NCBI GenBank assembly: GCA_015345905.1
Contig: JADDTR010000020.1
Coordinates: 1-64,000, forward strand
Reading direction: 5' to 3'
Length of the DNA stretch: 64,000 bases
Source: Aotearoamyces nothofagi
Lineage: Eukaryota; Ascomycota; Leotiomycetes; Leotiales; Tympanidaceae
In this document: positions 52,806 through 64,000 of the stretch, piece by piece
How the letters are laid out: the number at the start of each line of letters is the position of its first letter
How positions within the stretch are numbered: position 1 is the stretch's first letter
Program-made: the position numbers and the translations under genes
The notes under the pieces: model-generated
Database searches by the model: none
What the model saw: only the letters and a program-made list of their open reading frames with translations
Told to the model about the DNA's origin: nothing

Positions 52806-54943
52806 ATGAAGCTCTTCACTCAGCTTCTGGTGCTCGGCCTCGCTGCTGAGGTTACGATTGCTAGCAGCTGGTTCTCCAAGGCTGGTAAGCTCCTCCTCAT
52901 TTCCACTGCCGTTGGAACATCTATTGCACCACTTCCAAAGCTTCTATGACATTTCTGGAGCTTATGTATCTTTCTCTATCTATTGTGTGCACTGCCAGTC
53001 CCGTCTCACCGTTCAGCATCCTGCTATTCCGTCGCCGTTCTATCAAGCTCATTGTAGCACCACTTTGAAACTACATTGTTCTTTCACTTTAACTGACAGT
53101 TCTCATCGCAGCTTACAACAAGTGGCATGAAACTGAGCTTGAGAGATGGCTCTCAGATCATGACATCCCATACCCAACTCCTGCTGATCGCAAGGATCTT
53201 GAGGTTATCATCAAGGAGAACTGGCAGGCTAAGGTCAACACGCCATATAACGACTGGGACAATGAGAAGGTAGCTGCCTTCTTGAAGCAAAAGGGTGTTG
53301 AGGCTCAAGAAGCTGCCAATGCCAACAAGGAAGGCTTATTAGCTAATATTAAGCACTACTGGTATGAAACTGAAGACAAGGCTGAAGAGGCATGGTCAAG
53401 TGTCAAAGACTGGATTTTCGATAGGTATGGTTGGCAATCCAGATCCATGTAATAATAATATTGATTTTCCATTCAGCTGGTCCGACTCTCAATTGAAGCT
53501 ATTCGCCGACAAGAATAACATCCCAGTCCCGGAGCCACGCACACGCGACACTCTTCTCCACAAGATCCGCTCTAACTATGAGGCCATTGCAAAAAAGGCT
53601 GGTGAGACCGCTTCCTACCCAGGCAACTGGCTCTACGCGACCTGGTCCGAATCCGAGCTTAAGGAATTCCTCGACATACACGGCATTCCTGTACCTCAGC
53701 CTACCACTCGTGATAAGCTAATTGCATCAGTTCGTCGTAACGCTCGTCTCGCCAGTTTGAAGCAGGCAGATCTCCAGGCTTCCGCTTCATCCTCAGCCAA
53801 GGCCGCTCAAGAGACCCTCAGTGAGAAGCTTCTTGAAGCATGGTCTGATAGCCAGATCAAGGCATGGGCAGACAAGAATGGCATCAAGGTTCCCCAAGGG
53901 TCAAAGCGAAATGAGCTGATTGCCATCGCTCGTAAGCACCGCGCCAACCTCACCGGTGACAAGACATATCAATCTCTGTCTAGCTCCGCGTACAAAGCTG
54001 GTATTAAGGCCAGTGCTTCAGCCTCAAGTGCTGCTTCTAAGGCAAGTGTTTCGGCCGCTAGTGCTGCTTCTAAGGCCAGCGCTTCAGGTGCGTCTGCGTA
54101 TGGTGCTGCAACATCAATGGCCGGAAACGAATTTGCCAAGGCTACCGACGATGCGCAGCTCAAGGCTCAAGACGCATTCAACTTGGCTATTAACAGCTGG
54201 AGCGAGAGCCGCCTTAAGGCTTACCTTGATGCTCGTGGTGTCCCCGTTCCACAGAGTGGCAAGAAGGATGAACTTATTGCTGCCGCTCGTCTTCACGGAC
54301 ATAAGGCTGCCAGTGGATGGACTGCATGGACTTATGATACCTGGACCTATGATAATCTCAAGTAAGATCTTTGACTTATCGACTGTTGGCCCTATCACTA
54401 ACTATTCTTAGGAACTATCTTAAGGAATCGGGAGATTCTGCTGCTAAGAAGGTTGCCGATAACGCAGATGCTACTCGCGAAGATCTCGTCAGTGCCGCTC
54501 AATCATACTATGCATCAGCATCTTCTACAGGTGGCACGGTATATGCTTCTGTCACTTCATACCTTGCAAAGGTCACCGACTCTGCCAAGGAGACAGCTTT
54601 CGACACCTGGTCGGACTCTGAATTGAAGTCTTACCTTGATTCTTACGGCGTTCCAGTTCCTCAAGGCAGCAAGACTAATGAGCTCAAGGCTTATGCTCGC
54701 AACCAAGCCAACTGGTTCCGCTATGGTACCACAACACCTCAAGGTACTCTCTGGGCCAAGCTGTCTGAGAGTGCTCAGTGGATATGGGGTCAGCTGAAGA
54801 CCGGTGCCGCTCTTGGACAAAAGGAAGCCGGCTACCAAGCTGGGAAGGCTGCCGATGCTGTCAGGGAGGCTGGAACTAAAGCTACCAACCGTGCTGAGGA
54901 GGCTGCTCAGAGAGCTTCTCATAAGATTAAGGAAGAGCTGTAA
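52806..54943 (+). CDS. ISH1: Ish1/Msc1 stress-response protein with HeH/LEM-like repeats
   Basis: A 602-residue protein in four exons (52806-52884, 53112-53424, 53477-54361, 54412-54943; introns 227, 52 and 50 bases). A signal peptide (MKLFTQLLVLGLAAEVTIAS) is followed by eight repeats of the pattern W-S-x-S-x-L-K-x-[FY/W]-x-D-x-x-[GN]-[IV]-x-[VY]-P, for example WSDSQLKLFADKNNIPVPEP, WSESELKEFLDIHGIPVPQP and WSDSELKSYLDSYGVPVPQG. An Ala/Ser-rich stretch sits in the middle. Fission yeast Ish1 is a stress-induced nuclear-envelope protein; budding yeast Msc1 localises to ER, nuclear envelope and mitochondria. The first two repeats are the most diverged. The start is secure from the signal peptide. 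Confidence 0.92.
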
Positions 54944-56056
54944 ACGAGCCTTTGCAATCGAGAAATAACCAAATGGCAAAGAATACTTCAAGGAATAATT
55001 CCTGAAGAGCAAGCATTACATTATTGATAGGAATTGATAGCTAACAGTTACTGATATGATAGTTATTATGGGGTCTGCAAGCGTAAAATGATGATGGGAT
55101 CCATGAGAATTGCAAACCTCAAACTTTCTGCAGGGCTATATTAGCGAAAAGTAGTTAAATAACATGGGCAATTCAATACGACTATCAAGATCTGATGTCC
55201 TTTAATTATTATGACGATGTGATGGCTACTAAACTCCAAAGTGTGGCGACGTGACAAGTCTCCAAAGAACCCCTCTACACAGGCCCATGCGTTGCATCTC
55301 CCTTGTCCTGCATAGCACCTGAAGACGGCGCTACAATTAACGGCGTCGAAGTTCTCGGCGATGTCGGTCTCTGTGCTTCTCCTCTTCCCCTCACAGCTAG
55401 CCCCTATCGCATCCTAACAGGCTCCATACCATCGTTGGCATGTCTGCAGCCTTCGAGTCATGCCTGTGAGGAAATTACCAATGCGCTGCATTTGGTAGCC
55501 TGGCTTCAGCAGTGACCTTTACATAAATAGCTGATATTATTAACAATTCATTTCACATCACAAAAGCATCAAGACAATTTTGAGGTGGCCGAATCTCTCA
55601 TTAAAAGCCCTGATGAGGGCAAAGTCTGGCAGTTCACTAGGAACCACCCGTCCATGTCATCAAGACAAGACAACTTTAGCTACAGTAGAACCATACATCC
55701 CAACAAAAAGGGAAATAGTTGACGACGAGGTCGCCCAGCCTAGTGGTGGTCGTCCCAGTCTCTGCCACGCAATCTACCCTCAAGGCAGTTTTATGGCTAA
55801 GATCTAAAGACAAAAAGTAAACGCATTTCTTCCGTCCGACACCATAGTATAACAACAAAGCAAGGGTGATTAAAGACGAGCGGAGGATGATTGTTATTCG
55901 GTATCATCACGATATAAGGCGGCCAACCTCGATACGAAGTGGAGTTTGTGTTGCGCAAATTCCAAAAATGGTCCTACAATCTGATGGAGATAGCAAACGT
56001 CCCCAAAACAATTTCAACTCCGAGCTGAGTACCTATCGTCGTATCTTTATGTAACC
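54944..56056. other. 1.1 kb convergent intergenic
   Basis: 3' flanks of ISH1 and the BTB gene. No repeat or coding signal. Confidence 0.5.
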
Positions 56057-57035
56057 TTAGATAGTCTTGGGAGATCGAGAGTTCCTATAGTACAGTTAGT
56101 GCCTGTGGGCTTATCAGCATTTCATTACAAAGAAACGACATACCCGATATCCACAATGTCATCAACATGGTTACATAGAGCGACAAATAGGTCAAAGAAA
56201 AGTTTGCCACCACTTTCCATTTCTGCCTGCATGGTTCCGCTCCTCTTAAATGTCTTGCGACATCTGATAATCAAAGCTAAGTAATGAGCGCGGAGTCTCG
56301 AGTCCGTGTCCGGCGTGTTGTCATAGGCATACCGTGCACTACGGAGGATCGTGCCGACCTCTATTCCACTCTGTAGGCCTTGCTTTTTTAGAGCAAGGCG
56401 CTTGAGCTCTTCGAGACCAAACTTCTCCGCAGCACAGTATATGACAGTATCTTTTAAAAGATGTCCTCCCACGCCGGATATATAGATTGTAGCCTCAGCA
56501 GATCCGCGATCACCTCCATTTTCCGGGTTTGGTGATTTCACAGCATCCTCGAGTTCCCAAGTGCTTCGGCGTTTGTCGTGCAACAAACGAGGATAATAGT
56601 CTCCCTTCTATATAGGAAGGATTAGTACAGGCACATGGCTGCCTAGTAATGCCTAACTTACGTAGAGGTATTCGAGAACACAGGAAAAGATCTCAGGTTC
56701 TTCGTCCAGAAGATCGATCCTCTTACTCTGCGCCTCGAGGAATTTTCCCCTGCAGGCCGCCGCAAAGAACGGCGACAGGCAGAGTACGTCTTCGTGCGCG
56801 GCGAAAAGTCTTCCCTCGCGGCCGACCGTAAGGGTAATGATCGGGGAGGTGAGAGTCCTTCGCCGGATTGTCAGCCTTGCGCCCCCACATGCGCACCTGA
56901 AACCTACCTTTCAACAGGAGAACTCTCCTCGAATGACTTTTGCAATTTCGACAGCTTCGATGGATCCTTAAAGCTCTTCTTCAGCCGCGTAACCTTCTCG
57001 ACGCGATCGGTCGATCTGAACGAACACTTGAACAT
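56057..57035 (-). CDS. BTB/POZ domain protein
   Basis: A 271-residue protein in four exons (56908-57035, 56662-56857, 56144-56607, 56057-56084; introns 50, 53 and 58 bases). A basic N-terminus (LKKSFKDPSKLSKLQKSFEE) precedes a BTB fold: ITLTVGREGRLFAAHEDVLC, LSPFFAAACRGKFLEAQSKR, DEEPEIFSCVLEYLYKGDYY. After an insert (TWELEDAVKSPNPENGG) the fold resumes with YCAAEKFGLEELKRLALKKQ and continues to LFVALCNHVDDIVDI. Such fungal BTB proteins are common, often serve as adaptors including for Cul3 ligases, and are mostly uncharacterised. The terminal exon is short (28 bases) and its exact end is inferred only from splice-frame consistency. Confidence 0.85.
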
Positions 57036-58256
57036 GGCTGCGGAGGACTGGATTAAGGCTTATCGGGACGGGGTATTTCTTGAACGAATGACGAAATGAG
57101 TGAGGTTGGAAGGTCGACGCACAAATGATTGACTGGGCCCTGGAAGAGATCTCAAGAAATTCAAAGAAAGTCTAGAGATTCTTGTAGTATTTTGCGACCC
57201 GAATGTTGTGGTGAAGAGAGAAGAGAAGGTGGAGGATGCACGAAGTATTTATGCTGGCATGGTGCAGGGGGCAGCATTGGCACGTCTGCACGTGATATAG
57301 AAACTGCCTAATGGAGTGCGGCAGGCATGGGTGTAGATGAGAGGCTTGATGCCTCATGATATTTGATACTCGCCATTCGTCAATATGTATGCGATGATGC
57401 GTCTAAGCAGAAGTGGCTGTACGGGTAAGATAATTCAGCATGTACGCGTCTAAACATTATTGTTTGGCTTTCTCTATGTACAAGTACTTGATTGTTCGCA
57501 GCTTATGTTAATACGTCTCAAAATAGGAGTGAAATGAGGCCGTTAACAGAGTTTAGGTACCCTTGATCATTGATGACAATGCCTTGTTTCACGGGCCGAA
57601 CCGTGGTTCACTACTTATGTGGATTGTGGGGGGATCTCCAGATCTTAAAAGAGATGAAAATTCGAGAAGAAATCCAGTGTGATAATTTATTAGCCAGGAT
57701 ATTGTTAGGACTGAAAACTTCAAAACTAGATATCAACAAAAATTTGAAGAATTAAAGCATAGTTGAAGTCATAAGGTATTTGCTACGTAACTGCGAGTCT
57801 TCTGAGGCTGCGACCTCTGTGAGTACTGAGTCCAGATATAGAATATGCGGTCAAATATTAGTTGGTAGTGTGACTAGATTATTGCTAGTGGTTGGTTGAG
57901 GGAATTCTAGGAACAGTAATAAAAACTCATTGAAAGTATGCTGTGGGCCATTGACCTGTCTGCGAGCTATGTGATATCAATCTAAATTCACATGAGGAAG
58001 TGTGCATGAATCGGCAAGTAGATCACAGTAACGGGAATGGTCCTCTAGGAAGCCTCGTTACTCGCATTTTGACTGATGATACTGCGTAGGAAACAAAACA
58101 TAAACAATACTGGTTCTTAGTCACCACATTCCATCATCTACTCAACAACACCGTCGACTAATAAAATGTAAAGGTACTACAATAATCTCTAGAAACGCTA
58201 TGACGAGGAGTAGGAATGATCTTCTACCGACAGACTCAATCGGATAAGATGGCAAT
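57036..58256. other. 1.2 kb intergenic
   Basis: Promoter side of the BTB gene and 3' flank of the next minus-strand gene. AT-leaning sequence with no repeat or gene. Confidence 0.5.
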
Positions 58257-59337
58257 CTATTGCGGAAGGGGAGTGTAGCTAGAGCTCTTATCTTCCTTCT
58301 TCTGGGTTAGAATCTCACGGAAGCCTGTAATACCATATACAAAAGCAAAGACTAGATTTATCAGCTTTGCCAGTAAGATTCTAGAGACAGTACTTACATA
58401 TGTTTGCAAGACCTATAAACGCGACAATGGAAACGAGTACGTTTTCCCATCCGATTATGTTGTGGTCGAGAAAGTAATAGACATACTTTCCAGTAAGAAG
58501 CCTACCGATGAATGTCCAGCAGATATAGACAAGCGAGACTACCGAGAGACTGACGACGTGGGCCCAGACAGGCTAAGTGATCATTAAAACCTGGATCAAA
58601 GAGACGGTAATATATGAGAGGCATGGTGACTACTTACAGTCTGACGCCTGATGCTGGATAGAAAGAAAACCTCAATGAAAGCAATTAGTGAGTTGACTGC
58701 AAATTGATTGATGATGCAGTAACGTGTGAACCAGCCCTGGCCGAAGAGAAGATCAACTGTTTCAAATGTAAGTATATATGTCTTCCATTGTCCTAAGTAT
58801 GATATACCATCAATATGTTTCTTTGGAACCAAAATCAGCCAGTAAGTTAATGTCACAACGTGAGGATATGAAACGGCAGTGGTATAATAGATGCTGTAGA
58901 GCGCTTGATTCTGGGTAGTCTGGCGCTGACTTGGAGGCGACAAGAGCTTTTGAAAGCGAGTGGCATCGGAGGGTAGAGCAATGCCACGATGTTGGTATTT
59001 AGAGTGCATATAAGTCCAGGCCTATGCCAATTAGCAATAGCTCGTATAGAGAGAATTGGACCGATTTGCTCACAAACGCATTCAATCCATATATTGTCTG
59101 TATAAAATAGCTGATCTTTGAGAGTTGGAAAGGAGTTGTCCAGCCATCGACCTCCCGCCTTATTTCGTACGCAAGAACCAAGAAAAAGGTTACCGTCATA
59201 TAGAGGGCTAGAAAGCCACGAATCGCTACTAGGCCAGGCTGGCGGATGACAACCCATGGTGCATGACAAACACGAAGGAAGATGGGATGATTATCTTGCT
59301 TACTAGCTTTTGGAAGAAGAGTTGTAGAGGAAGACAT
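58257..59337 (-). CDS. fungal multispan membrane protein, unknown
   Basis: A 288-residue protein in five exons (59074-59337, 58808-59021, 58638-58756, 58398-58572, 58257-58351; introns 46-65 bases). Splicing links FLRVCHAPWVVIRQPGLVAI, SKISYFIQTIYGLNAFAWTY, LLSPPSQRQTTQNQALYSIY, VVTLTYWLILVPKKHIDVDL, YCIINQFAVNSLIAFIEVFF, PVWAHVVSLSVVSLVYICWT, GKYVYYFLDHNIIGW and FAFVYGITGFREILTQKKED. About six transmembrane helices are present, in the order recalled for an uncharacterised Pezizomycotina family. No enzymatic motif is evident; the role is unknown. Confidence 0.8.
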
Positions 59338-60190
59338 GTTGAAGGAGACAGATCAAAGGCTACTGTGTGACTATTGAGAGCAGCTTTTGAGGAAACCTCG
59401 ATTGGTGTAGAGCATGCAAAGCGTGAAGAATTTAGTGCGATGAAGGTAAACAATTATTGAGAGAGCGTTGAATGTATAAAAGATGAAAATGAAGAGAAAT
59501 ATTTAAAAGGAAATAAAATAAGGGGATGCTAAGCTAGCAAACCAGAAGTAGCAGCTGTTCAACGGCTGCTTCCCTTACCGGACATAGAAAGTATGGGCAG
59601 TTAGTCGTGCTGCAACAACGGAACCAAAACACCAAAACACCAAAACAAGAAACCACTATCTAAAAACCTAACATATCAAAGTGCAGCTGTACATGGAGGG
59701 CCACATGGACTTTTGGGTCATGCTATTTATGGTGGTCATCAGCATTGCAGCAATACCTCTTCGTTCCGATATGGAAAATCGAGCCGATCACTTACTCTAC
59801 ATCCGTGACTAGTGCCTAGAAATGAGAGATCAGAGTCTTCGCCTAAGACCTTCTCAATGGGGATTACTAGCATATGCGATAATTCTATTAGACATATAAT
59901 AGAGTACATGATTTTCGAGATTCATCTACCTGAAATAGGAGAATCGTCGGCCCGTAGAAGCCCGGTGGAATTGGCGACACGCATCAACTATATTCCGTAA
60001 GTTCTGTCCACAACTCTGTACGGTAGCTTTCTGCCACAGTGTCAGTTATTCCATATAGCTGATGCAAAATACATGGCCAGTGGCTGATATTTCACGACGT
60101 TCATAGCTAGTCCTAGAAAATAGCTCACTGTCAGGAGCTTCCACCTCCTAATCATTCTTTTTCACGCTGATTTCGACACGCGTTTTCAAG
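59338..60190. promoter_or_regulatory. divergent intergenic between membrane protein and SEC11
   Basis: 853 bases holding both promoters. An 8-base (CACCAAAA)3 repeat lies at 59623-59647. No gene is supported. Confidence 0.45.
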
Positions 60191-60763
60191 ATGTTCTCCG
60201 CGCTTCAGAACCCCCGACAAGCACTCGCGCAACTTATCAACTTTGGCTTAATTCTTTCCACAGCATTCATGATGTGGAAGGGACTCTCCGTCATTGCAGA
60301 CTCGCCGTCCCCAATTGTAGTTGTTCTATCGGGATCCATGGAACCTGCATTTCAGCGCGGCGACCTGCTCTTCCTTTGGAATCGGAACTTCTTCGAACAG
60401 ACAAAGGTTGGAGAGATTGTCGTTTATAATGTTCGCGGAAAGGATATACCCATTGTTCATCGAGTTGTTAGGAAGTTTGGAGGGGGGTGAGTCAATTTTC
60501 TCCCCGCTATAAATGATCTGTCTAATAAGATGCCTTATAGTCCAGACGCAAAGTTTCTGACAAAAGGAGATAATAATGTTGCCGACGATACAGAACTTTT
60601 TGCGCGTGGCCAAGATTACCTGGATAGGAAGGATATGATTGGCAGTGTGGTCGGATACATCCCATTCGTTGGCTATGTCACCATTCTGCTCAGTGAACAT
60701 CCTTGGTTGAAAACAGCAATGCTCGGCATAATGGGATTGGTAGTGGTCTTGCAGCGAGAATAA
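60191..60763 (+). CDS. SEC11: signal peptidase complex catalytic subunit Sec11
   Basis: A 172-residue protein in two exons (60191-60486, 60541-60763; intron 54 bases). An N-terminal transmembrane anchor ([16 protein letters not shown]) precedes the signal peptidase I fold: [16 protein letters not shown] with the catalytic Ser49, PIVHRVV with His90 and [11 protein letters not shown] with Asp109/Asp115, the Ser-His-Asp arrangement of the ER enzyme. It cleaves signal peptides in the ER lumen. The end of exon 1 lies in a GGGGGG run directly before the donor GTGAGT, a spot prone to mis-splicing predictions. Confidence 0.97.
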
Positions 60764-61369
60764 TCCAATGTCTGATCAACTTCATGATGACCTTTACTTT
60801 GCTCGGCGCTTCCAAAAATGCATTTCAACGGAGTTACTACGGATGGATATACCCAAGTAGTGTACCTTAATATCAGGTGTGTGTGGTGCTCATACACAAA
60901 TGTTCATAAACCCCAGCAGGATAATAGCGATACCAAGCTTTGTCTGGATGATTGGATCTTCAGGCAGATTATAGTTCTTGTAGCGAATGCCGATCATCCA
61001 AATCATGGTTTGGCATGCCCGTTAAAAAAGCTTCTTGCCATTAGATACAGGTATGAAGGCGAGAATCCTAGTTGAGTTTATTCTCATTGTTGACAGCTTG
61101 ATACATTTCCCCATCTGTAACAAACCGGTGAATCTTTATCTTAGCGTGCGGCAGGAAATGCAGGGGTCTTGCCTAGCAGCCTTCCTGATCCATCTACCTT
61201 ACATGAATCTTCTCAACTTTCAACCACCTACTCGACAAAGGGTGTGCGCAACAGTTTATATAGCCCTCCTCATCTTGAACGGAGAGAATATCAAATTTTG
61301 CCTTTCATACCGTGGAGACGAACTTTAGAAGCCTTACGCCCAGTTTTACAACAGTCTACACGAACAAAC
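60764..61369. other. intergenic
   Basis: 606 bases between two plus-strand genes. No feature recognised. Confidence 0.5.
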
Positions 61370-61948
61370 ATGAACTCTCAGAAGCGGATTAGTAAGGTAT
61401 GAGTGCCCATATTCTTACGAGCAAAATCTTGCATACATCTAGAGATGGCTGACAACATCTATAGGAGCTCTCAGAAGTCACGACCCAACCACCTGCCGGG
61501 GTGCATGTTAAGCTTGTCGATGAGTCAAATATCCACAGCTGGGACATCATCCTAGACGGCCCTTCCGACTCTCCATACGCTGTTAGTATCCATGCTGGTC
61601 TTTTGAAATTTACGAAAGCTAACGAGCATATAGGGCGGCAAATTCAAACTCCTCCTGGTCCTCCCTAACGATTATCCTTTCAAGCCTCCGAAGCTCAACT
61701 TCAGGACCAAAATCTATCACCCAAACGTAACCAATGACGAGCATGGCTCAATGTGCTTGGGTATGCTCAAAGGAGACGTGTGGAAGCCGTCAAGCAAGAT
61801 TGTGTCTGTCCTGACAGCTGCCCAGCAGCTTTTGGTTGAGCCCGTACCAGATGATGCAGTTGAGACCGGGGCTGCTGAGCTCTTCAAGAATGATCGGAAG
61901 GAGTTTGACAAACAAGCAAGAGCATGGACTAAGCAATATGCAAAGTAA
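61370..61948 (+). CDS. ubiquitin-conjugating enzyme E2
   Basis: A 152-residue UBC-fold protein in three exons (61370-61396, 61465-61581, 61634-61948; introns 68 and 52 bases). The N-terminal helix MNSQKRISKELSEVTTQPPA is followed by GGKFKLLLVLPNDYPFKPPK, the HPN motif (residues 77-79), the active-site cysteine in DEHGSMCLGML (Cys89) and a C-terminal helix KNDRKEFDKQARAWTKQYAK. The asparagine of HPN and the cysteine are both in place, so the enzyme should accept ubiquitin or a ubiquitin-like protein from E1. The nearest recalled relatives are fungal 16-kDa class I E2s; which yeast Ubc it equals cannot be said without a search. Confidence 0.93.
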
Positions 61949-62890
61949 GCAAAGTAAGGGCTAGATGGGAGTTCTGGGATTGGTCGGCATAGTTATATGA
62001 GGTTGACGTCAGTGAATTGGACGTGAACGACTGATACAAAGAACCATTATTTGGAGTTATGGTAGCATGGTATTATAGACAGCGTTTTGCAAGCGGCCTT
62101 CGTTTTTTGCAAATATGGAATGTAACAGCTCTCGTGAAATGTAGGGACGACGTATGAAGTGTCGGGCTCTTTATAATTGGTCGCATTGCTCGGGTAGAAT
62201 GGAGAATGGAATCAATAGATCTATCTAAGATTCGACGTTACATCACCATTACGTGCAACTTCATATTGCCGGGATGCGAATCTTAATTGTACCACAGCTG
62301 TAGATCGACGCTCAATTAGTGCCATTATATTTGTATTTCCAAGTGATCTTTGGGTCCGAGCAACATGGAGTTCAGCTCAGCCCGTCTCCGAAATTACAGC
62401 AAACGCGAAGCGCGTCGAGATTTAACGGGTAGACTGGGGGCTGCAGCTCCACTACCTTGACTACATGCACCTCCTGCTGGCGCCGCCCACCCGGAAGAAA
62501 ACTGGATAACTCCAGTTTATAGAAGAGGCAAGCAATTACCATCACACCTGTGCTATATCTAATATAGCTACTAATATGCTCAGTAGTGATATGCCTGGTG
62601 TCTTCTAGCTGCGTGTCCCGAAGCTTCTTTTCGCAATTACTCAACTGTAACAACGTCATTTGCGAACATTTCGACAGTCGACAGGCCATTATCTGCCCGA
62701 TTACAGCCACGATGCCAAGTGCAGCTTGCCGGGCCATTCGATTTGTGTCAGATCGCCCATCGGCCACCCGTGGTTCAAGGTTGTCGACGTCTCTTACTGC
62801 TCGGATATCCTCTTGAACAAGATATTCTTGCATTGGCCACTTCTAGAACAGTAGCTCGGGCTTTCTATCAGACACAACAACTAGCGGAAG
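61949..62890. other. intergenic
   Basis: 942 bases: 3' flank of the E2 gene and 5' region of the last gene. Overlapping short frames around 62370-62830 on both strands have no domain. Confidence 0.5.
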
Positions 62891-64000
62891 ATGGATATCG
62901 GAAACGGACATGGCAATATGCAGAGTACATCTGGCCGGGATCTTGAAGAAGCCCGTATAACGAAGCAACAGAGTATGAAGTTAAATCTTTATCCAGGGAG
63001 GCCTCATCCGTCCAACTCCAGACCTAGTTCCCCTATCGGACCCGATACGCCTCGAGGTCCGCCAGTATCCTATTCAGCTGAAGCGGAAAACTATACAAGC
63101 ACAAGGACTATGGGACAAAGGCATGGTACCCCACAACGCTCTACCTCTGACGACTCCTATCGTTTTGGCACAGGCTCAGTACCTCATGCTCACCATCTTC
63201 GACATCGACAATCAGAAGCTTCTAGGCTCCGTATCCTAAGCAATGGCAATGGCTCTCCAATGGCCGGTGGACGCCATCTACATGCGGCACCAGCTTTAGA
63301 TAATTTCTCTCGACCTCGAAATACGGGTGTGAAAGCTAACGAAGAATTATCGAAATCACCGTTCTATGGCTCTTCTACGTTTCCACTTCAGCCACAAGCT
63401 GAGAGTATCCTTCGAAATCCCCGTTCTGGAGACAGAGGTCTCTCTAGATCTTCAACATCAGTCAACAGTCTCTCGTCCATACCACAGCGACCTTCTACAT
63501 CTACTGCTGACTATTCATCTGGAGATGCATTTATATCTCGGCAACGAAACTTTAACATATCGAGCTCTAAACCAGGTATAGGTAATACTGAATGTAATAC
63601 GTGGGGCAACCGTCGGGAACCTGCCGTCCGACCAAACGATATTGACGGAGATGAGATGCGAGCAAGTTACCGTTCCGCTTTAACAACGAGCTCGAGTTTT
63701 CTTGGTACGAGCGGGACGGAAGCAAGTAGTGTAATGACTAGGAGTAGCTCGGCTACTTCAATGTTTGGAAGAGATGAGGGAATGAGCGTCGATGATGCTA
63801 TTGGGATGTATGAGGATGGATTTGCTGATTCTGGCCCTGAAGATGAATGCCCTTCAAGGCCGACATCAAGCCAATCTCAGAGAATTGAGCAAGTGAGGCT
63901 TCCCGAGGCCAAGAAAGAACTTCCCACAATGCCAACTAGGTCAAACACTATCATCCGAGATTCTTCTGCAATATTTCAGGAGCCTGGGCGATCTGATTAC
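62891..64000 (+). CDS. 5' part of a long Ser-rich fungal protein (runs off the window)
   Basis: From the ATG at 62891 the frame is open for all 370 codons to the window edge and has no intron. The sequence is Ser/Pro/Arg-rich and probably disordered (PHPSNSRPSSPIGPDTPRG; SRSSTSVNSLSSIPQRPSTS), with a conserved-looking FYGSSTFPLQPQ and an acidic motif MSVDDAIGMYEDGFADSG. The last motif recalls fungal proteins annotated as cell-cycle inhibitor Nif1, but this is tentative. Function, length and 3' exons are outside the window. Confidence 0.65.
   Translation, partial: MDIGNGHGNMQSTSGRDLEEARITKQQSMKLNLYPGRPHPSNSRPSSPIGPDTPRGPPVSYSAEAENYTSTRTMGQRHGTPQRSTSDDSYRFGTGSVPHAHHLRHRQSEASRLRILSNGNGSPMAGGRHLHAAPALDNFSRPRNTGVKANEELSKSPFYGSSTFPLQPQAESILRNPRSGDRGLSRSSTSVNSLSSIPQRPSTSTADYSSGDAFISRQRNFNISSSKPGIGNTECNTWGNRREPAVRPNDIDGDEMRASYRSALTTSSSFLGTSGTEASSVMTRSSSATSMFGRDEGMSVDDAIGMYEDGFADSGPEDECPSRPTSSQSQRIEQVRLPEAKKELPTMPTRSNTIIRDSSAIFQEPGRSDY

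Overview
The window looks like one end of a contig from a filamentous ascomycete (Pezizomycotina). The evidence is about 25 intron-bearing nuclear genes with 44-100 nt GT-AG introns carrying CTAAC/CTGAC branch points, plus lineage-typical proteins: an Atg11 scaffold, a DIM-5/Clr4-type H3K9 methyltransferase, a DUF7707 GPI protein, an Ish1/Msc1 protein and a fungal CENP-H. The first 18 bases are the 3' end of an Illumina TruSeq adapter, so position 1 is an assembly artefact at a contig edge and not a biological end. No telomere array is seen.

Region 1 (about 1-17.5 kb) is an accessory-looking, compositionally mosaic segment. GC-rich genes sit between AT-rich or minisatellite-rich spacers. It holds a DUF7707 GPI-type protein, an MFS transporter, two paralogous amidoligases (8.6-9.7 kb and 15.7-17.4 kb, both minus strand) and, between them, two membrane proteins of unknown function and a remnant resembling part of a fungal STAND/NLR-type protein. 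Spacers carry several tandem duplications and 7-, 9-, 10- and 12-base minisatellites.

Region 2 (18-64 kb) is ordinary euchromatin at about 45-52% GC with conserved housekeeping genes: an uncharacterised 11-exon fungal gene, NHP6 (HMG box), CENP-H (kinetochore) divergent from ATG11 (selective autophagy), a DUF4870/UPF0132 membrane protein, GID4/VID24 (GID E3 receptor), MAGO (exon-junction complex), SEC26 (beta-COP), sphingosine kinase, RRP1, a DIM-5-like histone methyltransferase, a UBTD-type ubiquitin-like protein, the fungal 'casein kinase II beta 2' family protein, a small mitochondrial-type protein with an in-frame stop, ISH1/MSC1, a BTB protein, a fungal multispan membrane protein, SEC11 (signal peptidase), an E2 ubiquitin-conjugating enzyme, and the start of a long Ser-rich protein running off the right edge.

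The most notable non-coding find is at 46.1-47.3 kb (minus strand): a spliced, ORF-free transcription unit whose unusually long introns each hold one C/D-box pair. One intronic element has two guides that fit 18S rRNA exactly as yeast snR41 does (G1126 by the box D +5 rule and the A541 region), so it is called as an snR41 homologue inside a non-coding snoRNA host gene. Two GC-AG introns (ATG11, GID4) were needed to keep conserved protein blocks intact. No transposon, virus-derived element, tRNA, 5S rRNA or CRISPR array was recognised.
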